DNA from: Paracoccaceae bacterium
GTDB taxonomy: Bacteria > Pseudomonadota > Alphaproteobacteria > Rhodobacterales > Rhodobacteraceae
Length of the DNA stretch: 64,000 nt
Reading direction: 5' to 3'
Assembly: GCA_022824005.1 (NCBI GenBank)
Contig: JAJEBG010000019.1
Location: 1 to 64,000, forward strand
Shown here piece by piece: positions 35,914-44,462 of this stretch. Below the pieces are notes generated by a model that searched no databases, was not told where the DNA came from, and was given only the letters and a program-made list of their open reading frames with translations. A program made the position numbers and the translations under genes. Numbering within the stretch: the first letter of the stretch is position 1; each line of letters begins with the position of its first letter.

Positions 35914-36957
35914 CTAGGGTCCGGGGATTCTTTTTCCGCTCTCCTTATCGAAAAGATGGATGTGCTCAACCTTTGCTTGAAAGTGAAGCACCGTGCCTTT
36001 CGGCTCTTTCGGTATATCGTCCATCTTCACATTAAATTCGCCCCCATCTTCCGTCAATAAATGCACTAGAGCATACTCGCCTAATTGTTCGACCCGTTCG
36101 AGGACAGCAGAGACCAGATTTGATTCCCCGTCACAGATGCGCAAATGTTCGGGTCTGATACCCACCACTCGGCCTTCAGGATTAAAATCCTTGAATTTAG
36201 AAGGCGCATTCTTGGCCAAGACCGTTGGCAAGAAAAAGTTCATCTTTGGACTTCCAATAAATTGCGCCACAAAGCTGTTATCTGGCCGTTCGTAAAGGTC
36301 CATCGGCGATCCCTGTTGCTCGATTTTACCATCCCGAAGAACGACGATTCGGTCAGCTAAAGTCATCGCCTCAACCTGATCATGGGTGACATAGACCATT
36401 GTCGTGGCAAGTCTCTCATGCAAGCGAGCGATTTCAAGCCGTGTTTGAACACGCAACGCGGCATCAAGATTCGATAGTGGTTCATCAAACAAAAAAACCT
36501 CTGGCTCACGGACAATGGCCCGGCCAATCGCCACACGCTGCCGCTGGCCGCCGGAGAGAGCCCGTGGCGATCGCTGAAGAAAATCAGTGAGATGGAGAAC
36601 ATCGGCGGCGGCACGCACCCGCTGGTCAATCTCTTTGGCTGGAGTCTTGGCCTGTTTGAGCCCAAAGGCCATATTTCGATACACAGACATATGTGGATAC
36701 AGAGCATAGGTCTGAAAGACCATCGCGACGCCCCGTTTAGACGGGGCGACCTCATTGACCACGCGCCCATCAATCCAAATCTTGCCCTTCGTGATGTCTT
36801 CAAGACCGGCAATCATCCGTAGAAGTGTTGACTTTCCGCAACCAGATGGCCCCACAAAAACCACGAGCTCTCCATCAGCAATATCAAGAGTCACATCATG
36901 AATGACTTCAATATCGGCATAGGATTTAAAGATATTTTCAAGAGTCAAATTGGCCAT
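35914..36957 (-). CDS. Polyol/sugar ABC transporter ATPase (SmoK/UgpC/MalK type)
   Basis: A 347-residue CUT1-family ATPase with Walker A 'GPSGCGKSTLLRMIAGL', signature 'LSGGQRQRVAIGRAIV', Walker B 'VFLFDEPLSNLD' and a C-terminal TOBE/OB domain ('PEGRVVGIRPEHLRI'). Last gene of a minus-strand operon with binding protein, two permeases, SDR, AraC regulator and a mannitol-dehydrogenase-family enzyme; it overlaps the latter by 13 bases. The enzyme set argues for a polyol substrate (mannitol, sorbitol or arabinitol). Confidence 0.9.
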   Translation of the reverse strand: MANLTLENIFKSYADIEVIHDVTLDIADGELVVFVGPSGCGKSTLLRMIAGLEDITKGKIWIDGRVVNEVAPSKRGVAMVFQTYALYPHMSVYRNMAFGLKQAKTPAKEIDQRVRAAADVLHLTDFLQRSPRALSGGQRQRVAIGRAIVREPEVFLFDEPLSNLDAALRVQTRLEIARLHERLATTMVYVTHDQVEAMTLADRIVVLRDGKIEQQGSPMDLYERPDNSFVAQFIGSPKMNFFLPTVLAKNAPSKFKDFNPEGRVVGIRPEHLRICDGESNLVSAVLERVEQLGEYALVHLLTEDGGEFNVKMDDIPKEPKGTVLHFQAKVEHIHLFDKESGKRIPGP

Positions 36958-38375
36958 TCGTCTTCCACTTCTTTGATAGCCGCCACCAATCCAGACACAA
37001 AGTCAGGAAATGTCTGCGGAAGATGTCCCCAAAGTTTTTTTGTCTTGGCAAACTCTGTCTCACACTCCGCTGCCAAAAAAGGTTTCAAAAGGTTCCAGTT
37101 GGGGTCGTGGTATTCAACACGCATCATCCCATCGGCGTAGCGACGGGCAAACACATACCAACTCGCCACAGATTTCAGTCCATGTCGAGGCACTCGACCA
37201 TTCTGGAAACAAGCCACCAGAGTGGGCAAAATATAGAGACGCATTTTGGACCATCCATCCATGTAGATACGCTCCAATTTATCGGCGATGGAAACGTTGC
37301 TGAACCTATTGATGATGTCCTCAAGATAGTGCGTTTTTGAGAATGGGACTTTATCCAAATTTGGCAACACATCCTCGCGCTCCCAAGCTTCAAAATGAGA
37401 ACGTAGCCGTGCGTCTAACATGACTTGATCAAATGTCTTATGGCCAGCGAGGGCACCGAGATAAGCCAATCCCAAATGTCCACCGTTCAGGATACGAATT
37501 TTTGCATCTTCATAAGGGGTCACATCCTTAACGATGTCCACACCTGCCAGCGTGAGATCGGGCATTGGGCCCGCGAACTGATCTTCAAGCACCCACTGAA
37601 TAAACGATTCCGATCTTACAGGTAGCGCGGTAAACTCTGGAAACAATGAATAGATTTCATGAACGAAGGCGTCTGACACTTTGGGGGTGATTCGGTCAAC
37701 CATAGAGCAGGGAAAGGAAACTTTTTCGCCAACCCAATCGGCGACGTCGCGGAGTTCAGCCGCTTCAAGATAGTTCAAGAGACTCGCCTTCAGCATCTGG
37801 CCATTGGAAAGGATGTTGTCGCAACACATGATGGAAAGCGGGGCATCGAGCAAGGCTGCCCGTCCCTTCAAAGCCCGCGCCAAATAGGCAAACACTGTGC
37901 GGGGTTTGCCGCCATTGAGTTCGGCCTGAACGGCGTCGCTCGTGACGTCCAATAGACCATTCTCGCCGAGATTGTATCCACTTTCCGTCACGGTAATTGT
38001 GACACCGGACACGCCTTTTCTTGACAACAGGGCTTCCGTTTCAGCCCGATGTCGAATCCAATCTGAAAATTCTACATGCGAACGCACCAGACGATGACTG
38101 TGCTGACCGGATGGGTTGATTGTTTTCAGCACATAGCCATGATGAGACTGTTGAGCCGCCGCCAAGAGGGCGGAGTCGCGTTCCATCAAATTCACTGCCG
38201 CGATACCCCATTTAAGGTCGCCCGTCGCCTCCATGTAATCATCAAAATACACCGCTTGATGGGCGCGGTGAAACATGCCAAAACCCAAGTGAACAATGCC
38301 AACCGACATGTCCGAACGATCGTAACTTGTTCGCTTGAGCGTCTCTCCTTTCTTCCTGTCCATCAGATTAACCAT
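36945..38375 (-). CDS. Mannitol/arabinitol 2-dehydrogenase family oxidoreductase
   Basis: A 476-residue polyol-specific long-chain dehydrogenase, NAD-dependent and metal-free. The N-terminal 'GIVHLGFGMFHRAHQAVYFDDYM' and the catalytic 'KIRILNGGHLGLAYLGALAG' (Lys-x4-Asn-x2-His) are diagnostic. Members oxidise D-mannitol, D-arabinitol or similar polyols to 2-ketoses, or reduce fructuronate. With an SDR and a polyol ABC importer in the same operon, mannitol or arabinitol is likely. The ATG follows an AGGAGAG site and overlaps the AraC gene's stop by eight bases. Confidence 0.88.
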   Translation of the reverse strand: MVNLMDRKKGETLKRTSYDRSDMSVGIVHLGFGMFHRAHQAVYFDDYMEATGDLKWGIAAVNLMERDSALLAAAQQSHHGYVLKTINPSGQHSHRLVRSHVEFSDWIRHRAETEALLSRKGVSGVTITVTESGYNLGENGLLDVTSDAVQAELNGGKPRTVFAYLARALKGRAALLDAPLSIMCCDNILSNGQMLKASLLNYLEAAELRDVADWVGEKVSFPCSMVDRITPKVSDAFVHEIYSLFPEFTALPVRSESFIQWVLEDQFAGPMPDLTLAGVDIVKDVTPYEDAKIRILNGGHLGLAYLGALAGHKTFDQVMLDARLRSHFEAWEREDVLPNLDKVPFSKTHYLEDIINRFSNVSIADKLERIYMDGWSKMRLYILPTLVACFQNGRVPRHGLKSVASWYVFARRYADGMMRVEYHDPNWNLLKPFLAAECETEFAKTKKLWGHLPQTFPDFVSGLVAAIKEVEDEWPI

Positions 38376-39255
38376 TCTCTCCTAACAATTCGCAACGGGC
38401 GATGGTTCGGTAGGCGGACGGCGTCACCTTTTTCATTTTCAGAAAGTGACGGTTGAAATTGGCCAGATTTTGAAATCCGACTTCAAAGCAAATTTCTGAA
38501 ATCGACTTGTCAGTGGCGTATAACATTGAACAGGCTTGGCCTATGCGCACACGATTGACAAATTCAACAAACCGGTTGCCTGTCATCTTATGAAAATTCC
38601 GTGAAAATGACGTCGGACTCATGGCCGCCATTTCAGCGGCCTCGGAGAGCGAAGTGTCAGCAGAGAAATTTTTGGTAATGTGATCAACGACGAGTGTAAT
38701 CCTCGTATGTTTGCTGTTGCCTTCAGAATGAGAAAGTTTGACAACTGAGAGGGCACGTTTTTCGGCATGCTCATTGATGCGCAGGAGAAATTTAAGGAAG
38801 GCAACTATGCGTTCGGCCCCCTTGCAGTCTCGGATCGACTCAAAGTGACCCCGGGCAAAGGTCGAATTGAAGCCCAAAAATTCAATACCAGAAGTCGCCA
38901 ATTCAAACATTTCCGACATTTCATTGAACTCGGGAAAAGCATCAGAGAGTCGGTCGATGCTCTCTTTGCTGAACTGGACCAACATATCTCTGATCTTGAC
39001 AGGTGCCGGATGTGTCACCTCATCAGTCACCCAGTTATGAGGAAGATAGGGACCTGTGAGAAACAACCCGCCAGGCCGAAATTCACCGATATAGTCGCCT
39101 ACAAAAGCCTTCCCTCGTGTGGTCACAACCAGATGCAGCTCATATTCGGGGTGACTATGCCATCTGCAGAGCGGGGTCGGCCAGCCGTGTTCAAGGTAGC
39201 GAATAGTCTCGGTGGCACGGTCGACATATTCAAATTCAGGCAAGATCAGAGACAT
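38368..39255 (-). CDS. AraC-family transcriptional regulator of the polyol operon
   Basis: A 295-residue regulator: an N-terminal cupin-like sensor ('CRWHSHPEYELHLVVTTRGKAFVGDYIGEF') and a C-terminal double helix-turn-helix ('LSEAAEMAAMSPTSFSRNFHKMTG', 'ISEICFEVGFQNLANFNRHFLKMKKVTPSAYR'). It is encoded inside the operon between the SDR and the mannitol-type dehydrogenase, so it would control its own transcript, with the sensor binding the imported polyol. A candidate inverted repeat lies upstream of the first gene of the operon. Confidence 0.9.
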   Translation of the reverse strand: MSLILPEFEYVDRATETIRYLEHGWPTPLCRWHSHPEYELHLVVTTRGKAFVGDYIGEFRPGGLFLTGPYLPHNWVTDEVTHPAPVKIRDMLVQFSKESIDRLSDAFPEFNEMSEMFELATSGIEFLGFNSTFARGHFESIRDCKGAERIVAFLKFLLRINEHAEKRALSVVKLSHSEGNSKHTRITLVVDHITKNFSADTSLSEAAEMAAMSPTSFSRNFHKMTGNRFVEFVNRVRIGQACSMLYATDKSISEICFEVGFQNLANFNRHFLKMKKVTPSAYRTIARCELLGENG

Positions 39256-39263
39256 GTTAACAC

Positions 39264-40031
39264 CTAGCGCAGAACATTTCCGCCATCGACACTCAACGTC
39301 TGGGCGGTGATATATTGCGATTGATCCGAAGCAAGAAAGATGGCCACCCGCGCCACTTCAAAGGGGCGGCCCATATACCCCAGAGGCACCGCTTCGCCGA
39401 CTTCCTTTTTCTTTTGTCCGATCGATTTGTTTTCGAATTTTGCAAATAATTGGTCGACCCGTTCCCACATCGGCGTATCAATGACTCCCGGCGATATCGC
39501 GTTGACTCGGATTCCATATGGTGCCAGTGCCAGTGCGGCCGACTGGGTATAACTGATTACGGCGGCTTTGGTAGCGCAGTAATGAGCCACTAGGGCTTCC
39601 CCACGATGCCCGGCTTGGCTGGCTAAATTGATAATCGACCCTCGGCGTTTGGCTTGCACCAGTGCCTTCGCCGACGCCTGCATCACTCCATACATGGCTC
39701 GGACATTGAGAGAATAGAGCCGATCGAATTGATGCAAGTCCGCATCCAAGACTGATCCCATGTCAAAAGCTGCCGCGTTGTTGACAGTGACATCGGGCGT
39801 CTCAGCGGTGATCCAGTCTCGACAATTGTTCAACCCCGATGGTGAAGCCAAGTCGAAGGCTTGATGCAAACTGTCACAATCGCCCTTAAATTCCGACTCA
39901 ACATCTGTTGTCATAACTCTCGCATCAAGTGCGGCAAAATGCTCTGCAATAGCGCGACCAATACCTCCGTTGGCACCTGTGATCAGGCAGGTCTTGCCGA
40001 CAAGGTTGATGGCCACAGGATCGAAATTCAT
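39264..40031 (-). CDS. Short-chain dehydrogenase (sorbitol/arabinitol dehydrogenase-like)
   Basis: A 255-residue classical SDR: 'CLITGANGGIGRAIAEHFAALDARVMTTDV' for the cofactor, catalytic Ser in 'IINLASQAGHRG' and 'YCATK' active-site Tyr/Lys, with 'NAISPGVIDTPMW' after it. The ORF opens at 40082, but the ATG at 40031 overlaps the permease stop as ATGA. The Asp ending strand 2 ('TTDVES') favours NAD. Position is that of SmoS, the sorbitol dehydrogenase of Rhodobacter-type operons; substrate remains inferred. Confidence 0.88.
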   Translation of the reverse strand: MNFDPVAINLVGKTCLITGANGGIGRAIAEHFAALDARVMTTDVESEFKGDCDSLHQAFDLASPSGLNNCRDWITAETPDVTVNNAAAFDMGSVLDADLHQFDRLYSLNVRAMYGVMQASAKALVQAKRRGSIINLASQAGHRGEALVAHYCATKAAVISYTQSAALALAPYGIRVNAISPGVIDTPMWERVDQLFAKFENKSIGQKKKEVGEAVPLGYMGRPFEVARVAIFLASDQSQYITAQTLSVDGGNVLR

Positions 40032-40864
40032 TTGACGGCTCCGAACGTCAGACCTTGCACAAGTTGCTTCTGCGTCACCCATCCGAACACAATGATGGGC
40101 GCACAGGCCAAGGTCGAAACCGCCGACAGTTTAGCCCAGAAAAGCCCTTCTGGACTTGAAAAGGACGCCACGAGGGCCACGAGCGTGCCCGCGTCTGCTG
40201 AAGTCAGAACGATAGACCAAAAAGCTTCATTCCATAACAGGACGATTGACAAGAGTGCTGTTGACGCAATTCCACCCCAAGCCAGTGGCAACACAATCTG
40301 AACAATTTCGTTGAAGGTTGATGTGCCGTCTATTTGACTGGCTTCCAATATTTCTTTGGGGATGTCTCGGAAATAATTGAACAGGATCAACATAATGACT
40401 GGGAGATTGATCAGGGCATAAATGACGATCAACGCGACTCGTGTGTCCAAAAGGCCAAGTTTTTGACAGATGAGATAAATCGGCATCATCACGCCAACAG
40501 CGGGAAGCATTTTGGTGGAGAGCATCCATAGAAGGATGTCCTTGGTTCGGCGACTAGGATTGAAAGCCATCGCATATGCAGATGGAATGGCAATCAACAT
40601 ACCGAGCAGGGTTCCACCAAAACTGGTGACCACTGAATTCCATGCATATCGGAGATAATCGGTGCGCTCCTCAATCAGCACGTAATTCTCTATCGTCGGC
40701 TCAAAAAAGAACAGCGGTGGCACAGCGATCGCCTGCAACTCGGTCTTGAAACTGGTGAGAATCATCCACAGGATTGGAAAGAACATCAAGCAAGCGATGA
40801 CCCAAGCCAGAGCAGCTCTAATTCTGTGTTTCAGCAGTTCCCGTTGGCGATCAGTCATCATCAT
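40028..40864 (-). CDS. Polyol ABC transporter permease (SmoG/MtlG type)
   Basis: A 278-residue MalG-type permease with six helices and the EAA loop 'EASQIDGTSTFNEIVQIVLPL'. The family start 'ALAWVIACLMFFPILWMILTSFKTE' is clear. It overlaps both neighbours by four bases (permease 1 upstream, SDR downstream). CUT1 family. Confidence 0.9.
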   Translation of the reverse strand: MMMTDRQRELLKHRIRAALAWVIACLMFFPILWMILTSFKTELQAIAVPPLFFFEPTIENYVLIEERTDYLRYAWNSVVTSFGGTLLGMLIAIPSAYAMAFNPSRRTKDILLWMLSTKMLPAVGVMMPIYLICQKLGLLDTRVALIVIYALINLPVIMLILFNYFRDIPKEILEASQIDGTSTFNEIVQIVLPLAWGGIASTALLSIVLLWNEAFWSIVLTSADAGTLVALVASFSSPEGLFWAKLSAVSTLACAPIIVFGWVTQKQLVQGLTFGAVK

Positions 40865-41733
40865 GCGACCGTCAGGGTCTTTCCGATGAAACGGACAAGT
40901 AAGATGGCGACAATATTGGCCAAGATGATCGCAAAAACACCGCCCGCAGAGGCCACGCCGACGTCAAACCCCAACAACGCCTGCGAATAGATCAAATAAG
41001 TGAGATTGGTAGACTGATATCCCGGACCACCCCCCGTTGTCACAAGAATTTCAGCGAAAATCACCAAGTGAAAAATCAGTTGAATGAGGATCACAATCGC
41101 GATCGGTCGAGCCAAATGTGGAAGTGTGAGGTTGAACAATTGTGAGAAAAACCCTGCCCCGTCAAGCAAGGCCGCCTCCTTCTGCTCCTGATCTTGGCTT
41201 TGAAGTGATGTGATAAAGATCAAGACTGCAAAGGGCGTCCATTGCCAGCTGATCATCATGACAATGGATAGCAAAGGCCAATCAGACAGCCAATTGATGG
41301 GCTCAAAACCCAACCCTGCGGATATCGAAGCAAAAAGACCATAAATAGGATTCATAAACATGTTCTTCCAAACCAAGGCATTGACGGTTGGCATAATGAA
41401 AAATGGCGAGATCAGCATCACTCTAACGATACCCCGTCCCACAAACGGCTGGTCAATTAAAATAGCAATCGCAAGCCCAAGGACAACTGTCAGGGTCAAG
41501 ATGCCGCTTACCATAAGAAGGGTGTTGACAACTGCCGGCCAGAATGCTGGATCGGTATAGAAGAACTCATAATTTGACCACCCAATGAAACCCGTTCGAT
41601 CGGGATACAGCAAATTGTAGCGGATGGTTGAAAAGTAGAGGGTCAAACCCAAAGGAATCACCATCCACATGAGCAATAGAGTCACGCTGGGTGCCTGCAG
41701 TAATCTTGACTGCACACGGTTCATTTCAACCAC
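40861..41733 (-). CDS. Polyol ABC transporter permease (SmoF/MtlF type)
   Basis: A 290-residue MalF-type permease of the CUT1 family; EAA loop 'EAALLDGAGFFSQLFNLTLPHL', first helix 'APSVTLLLMWMVIPLGLTLYFS'. Lies 69 bases downstream of the binding-protein gene, separated by a strong hairpin, and overlaps the second permease gene by four bases. It and the second permease form the channel. Confidence 0.9.
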   Translation of the reverse strand: MVEMNRVQSRLLQAPSVTLLLMWMVIPLGLTLYFSTIRYNLLYPDRTGFIGWSNYEFFYTDPAFWPAVVNTLLMVSGILTLTVVLGLAIAILIDQPFVGRGIVRVMLISPFFIMPTVNALVWKNMFMNPIYGLFASISAGLGFEPINWLSDWPLLSIVMMISWQWTPFAVLIFITSLQSQDQEQKEAALLDGAGFFSQLFNLTLPHLARPIAIVILIQLIFHLVIFAEILVTTGGGPGYQSTNLTYLIYSQALLGFDVGVASAGGVFAIILANIVAILLVRFIGKTLTVA

Positions 41734-41746
41734 TCCGGCTCTAAAG

Positions 41747-41775
41747 AGGCTTCGGCGGCTTAGCCGCCGAAGCCT
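41747..41775 (-). terminator. 13-bp perfect hairpin between binding protein and permease genes
   Basis: AGGCTTCGGCGGC and its exact complement flank a three-base loop, right after the binding-protein gene on the minus strand. There is only a weak T stretch after it on that strand, so partial termination or 3' protection of the upstream mRNA is more likely than a full stop. This would give more binding protein than permease. Confidence 0.75.
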
Positions 41776-41802
41776 TTCTTGTTTCTACATGATCAGTTCA
41801 GA

Positions 41803-43110
41803 TCAATAATAACCCGCTTTGCGCATTTCTCTATCGGCTGCATCTTGGGCGTTTTTCAACGCGTCTTCGACTGTGATGTCACCAGCCAATGCCGCGGTCA
41901 TTTGTTGCCCGACAGCGATACCGATCGCCTGAAACTCAGGAATCGCAGCGAATTGAACCCCAACATAGGGCGATGGGTTGAGGGTTGAATCATTTGGATT
42001 GGCAGACAAGATCGCTTTCAATTCCGCCTCATCAAATGTCGCCGCTTCTTGGAACATCGGGTTGTCGTATGTCGACTGGCGTGTGCCTGTCGGGACGTTG
42101 CCCCAACCGTTCACAGAAGCCACCAATTCGATGTAGGATTTGGATGTCGCCCATTCAATAAAACTCTTGGCATCTTCGGCCTGTTTGGTTCCCGCGGGCA
42201 CGGCTAGTGCCCAAGCCCAAGGCCAGTTGGCACCTTTTTTGGTCACCGCATAGGGTGCTTGGGCAAAAGCCATCTTGTCCGCGACCATGGACTGGCCCGG
42301 ATCGGTAACAAAAGAGGCGGCAATCGTCGCATCAATCCACATACCACATTTGCCGGCATTGATCAGTGCTAGAATTTCGTTGAACGAATTGCCCTCTGAA
42401 CCTGGGGGCCCGTATGTGGTCAACAGATCCACATAGAAGTTGACGGCCTTATTCCAAGCTTCACTGTCTAGCGCCGGTGTCCAATCTTCATTGAACCATT
42501 GCGCGCCAAAACTGTTGGCCATGGTGGTGATAAAGGCTATATTGTCGCCCCATCCTGGCTTACCCCGGAGACAGATACCGTAGACTTCGTTGCCGGGATC
42601 GTGGAGAGAAGCGGCAACGTCACGAATATGATCCCATGTGGGATTGTCATCAATCGACATCCCGGCGGCATCAACAAGGTCTTTCCGATACATGATCATT
42701 GAGCTCTCACCGTAAAACGGAGCCGCATAGAGCGTGCCATCATGGCTCAAACCTCCGCGCATCGCTGGCAACACGTCATTCACATCGTAATCGGCACCGA
42801 AGTCCAACGGCTCCAGCCAACCACGTGCCCCCCAGATCGGGGCTTCATACATCCCAATCGTCATGACGTCGAATTGGCCGCCTTTGGTTGTGATGTCGGT
42901 CGTCACGCGGCTGCGTAACACGCCTTCTTCCAAAATCACCCAGTTCAGTGAAATGTCTGGATTGGCCGCCTCAAATTTCGTCGACAACTTCTGCATTTCG
43001 ACCATATGACCGTTATTCACCGTCGCAATGGTCAATTCGCCTGCAAGAGCAGATCCTGCCCCTGCTGCACACAGAGCAACGCCTAACGTGGCCCGATAAA
43101 GTCTATTCAT
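41803..43110 (-). CDS. Polyol ABC transporter substrate-binding protein (SmoE/MtlE type)
   Basis: A periplasmic SBP_bac_1 family binding protein of about 435 residues. The true start is the ATG at 43110 after GGAGGT; the ORF track begins 22 codons early. Signal peptide 'MNRLYRATLGVALCAAGAGSALA' precedes 'ELTIATVNNGHMVEMQKLSTKFEAANPDI'. The protein has 'WTPALDSEAWNKAVNFYVDLL' and 'SKSYIELVASVNGWGNVPTGTR', seen in polyol-binding relatives. First gene of the operon E-F-G-SDR-AraC-MDH-K. Confidence 0.9.
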   Translation of the reverse strand: MNRLYRATLGVALCAAGAGSALAGELTIATVNNGHMVEMQKLSTKFEAANPDISLNWVILEEGVLRSRVTTDITTKGGQFDVMTIGMYEAPIWGARGWLEPLDFGADYDVNDVLPAMRGGLSHDGTLYAAPFYGESSMIMYRKDLVDAAGMSIDDNPTWDHIRDVAASLHDPGNEVYGICLRGKPGWGDNIAFITTMANSFGAQWFNEDWTPALDSEAWNKAVNFYVDLLTTYGPPGSEGNSFNEILALINAGKCGMWIDATIAASFVTDPGQSMVADKMAFAQAPYAVTKKGANWPWAWALAVPAGTKQAEDAKSFIEWATSKSYIELVASVNGWGNVPTGTRQSTYDNPMFQEAATFDEAELKAILSANPNDSTLNPSPYVGVQFAAIPEFQAIGIAVGQQMTAALAGDITVEDALKNAQDAADREMRKAGYY

Positions 43111-43699
43111 GAGATTTACCTCCTTAAAATCAGCGCGCATCTCGCGCCATCTAATCATTGAATTAAGCTCATACATTACTCGGTGCCAATACTTTTACAC
43201 ACAATGAATATACTTTTATATCCGTTTTTCGTATAAAACCATAATTTTTTGTTATTTTTATACCATTTTGGTCTGTTCCATTCAGATCATACCGTTCTTC
43301 TCTATCGTCAATACAAAAAAGAATAAGAATAAAGCTTTGCTCAATCTCGACGCATGCGATTCAGACGTTAAGAAAGCCCCCAATCAATGAGGCCGTGCAT
43401 TATCGCAGCTGACCATTGAATGGGTTCCCTGTCGCAAAATCAAATCATCAATGGACTTTATGAAGCGCCACTTCCGCAGTGAAGTGGGGTAACAATCATC
43501 GTCAAAAGAATTAAAAGATAAATTGCATCCAAATAGCGCAATTCGAGGAAGCCTTACCCAAATGGTCGAGTTAATTTATAGTGGATATCAAGGAGAAGAC
43601 ATGTATAGTCCCAAAATCCAATCATAGCCAGAGCATTGTTAGAAGATATCGGTGGAACACTCATTCACTGGCGTTTTCCTCAACGGAGGAGTCAGACCA
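43111..43699. promoter_or_regulatory. Divergent regulatory region, polyol operon and DUF4325 gene
   Basis: About 590 bases without a credible gene. The part next to the polyol operon is very AT-rich and has an inverted repeat TTTTATA/TATAAAA with an 11-base spacer (43214-43238), a possible AraC-family operator or part of the promoter. A purine-rich GGAGGA just before 43700 is the ribosome site of the rightward DUF4325 gene. No tRNA or terminator recognised. Confidence 0.5.
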
Positions 43700-44044
43700 A
43701 TGAGTGAAATCAATATCGCTCGTGATTTTTCACGCACACCCATGGGCCGGACAATCAAAAACCATGGCCAAAATAGCGGTGAGGCTTTGCGAACTGATTA
43801 CCTTGCGCCAAAACTTCAACAAGCTATTGATAATGATGACACGCTGACTGTCGTTCTGGACGGTGTTGCTGGATACGCCGCGTCATTTCTTGATGAAGCC
43901 TTTGGAGGATTAATCAGCATAGACTCCTTCAGCCCAGACGATATTTCTCAGCATCTCAAGATTGTGGCAGAGAGCTTAAATTACGAAGTCTATAAGTCTT
44001 TGAGTCAAGACTATATTGATGAAGCCCAGCTCAAAAATTCGTAA
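43700..44044 (+). CDS. STAS-like DUF4325 protein
   Basis: A 114-residue protein with the DUF4325 pattern: 'EINIARDFSRTPMGRTIKNHGQNSGEALRTDYLAPKLQQAI', a 'TVVLDGVAGYAASFLDEAFGGLI' strand-helix with the Ser position that STAS-type switch proteins use, and a short tail. The ORF begins at 43652; the ATG at 43700 has a GGAGGA site nine bases upstream. Such domains often partner with an ATPase-kinase or occur in defence and signalling loci; none is adjacent. It is followed by a small membrane protein gene and a possibly frameshifted gene, an arrangement I do not recognise. Confidence 0.78.
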   Translation: MSEINIARDFSRTPMGRTIKNHGQNSGEALRTDYLAPKLQQAIDNDDTLTVVLDGVAGYAASFLDEAFGGLISIDSFSPDDISQHLKIVAESLNYEVYKSLSQDYIDEAQLKNS

Positions 44045-44076
44045 TCATACTTTTTGGATTTAGTTTTCTGAATGGC

Positions 44077-44253
44077 ATGATTATCCTTGCTTCTATCCTT
44101 ACCTTTATTGGTGGTTTGTTCACCGCCAGTCGGGTTTTAGTTGTCACAAATAAAGGCCATTATTTATCCCATGAATTTGACCGTCTTTGTAACGACATTC
44201 GAAAGAGGGCCGACTTAGGTGTCGATGATTGGCCTTCAGACGAACAAAATTGA
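44077..44253 (+). CDS. Small single-span membrane protein of unknown function
   Basis: A 58-residue ORF too short for the track: N-terminal membrane helix 'MIILASILTFIGGLFTASRVLVV', then a charged tail 'HEFDRLCNDIRKRADLG'. It lies 32 bases after the DUF4325 stop. The helix-plus-acidic/basic tail looks like a real protein, but start and function are uncertain. Confidence 0.45.
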   Translation: MIILASILTFIGGLFTASRVLVVTNKGHYLSHEFDRLCNDIRKRADLGVDDWPSDEQN

Positions 44254-44263
44254 GAGCGTAAAA

Positions 44264-44439
44264 GTGGCAGAACGCATTGTTGGGTATCAAACTCCAATAA
44301 TCTATCTTTCAGATTTAGAAAAGGATCCGTGGCCAAACTCGGATTCACCGAGGACGGCCGCTATTGTCAGGAGTGGGCTTTTAATCTCAGTCAAGTTTCA
44401 ATATCAAAATTGAAGATTCGTATTCTCGACGAGTGTTGA
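44264..44439 (+). pseudogene. Possible frameshifted small gene
   Basis: Two frames each carry half of a protein-like sequence: frame 2 from a GTG at 44264 ('AERIVGYQTPIIYLSDLEKDPW') and, after about 44330, frame 1 ('AKLGFTEDGRYCQEWAFNLSQVSISKLKIRILDEC') to the TGA at 44437. A one-base shift near GATCCGTGG would join them into one protein of about 58 residues. It follows the small membrane protein with 10 bases between. Could be a true frameshift, a sequencing error or chance. Confidence 0.3.
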
Positions 44440-44462
44440 CCATAAACTGAGAGCAGACATTC

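Noticed and set aside
35818-36060. 80-residue plus-strand ORF
   Set aside because: Half is antisense to the polyol ATPase gene; no ribosome site or protein-like pattern.
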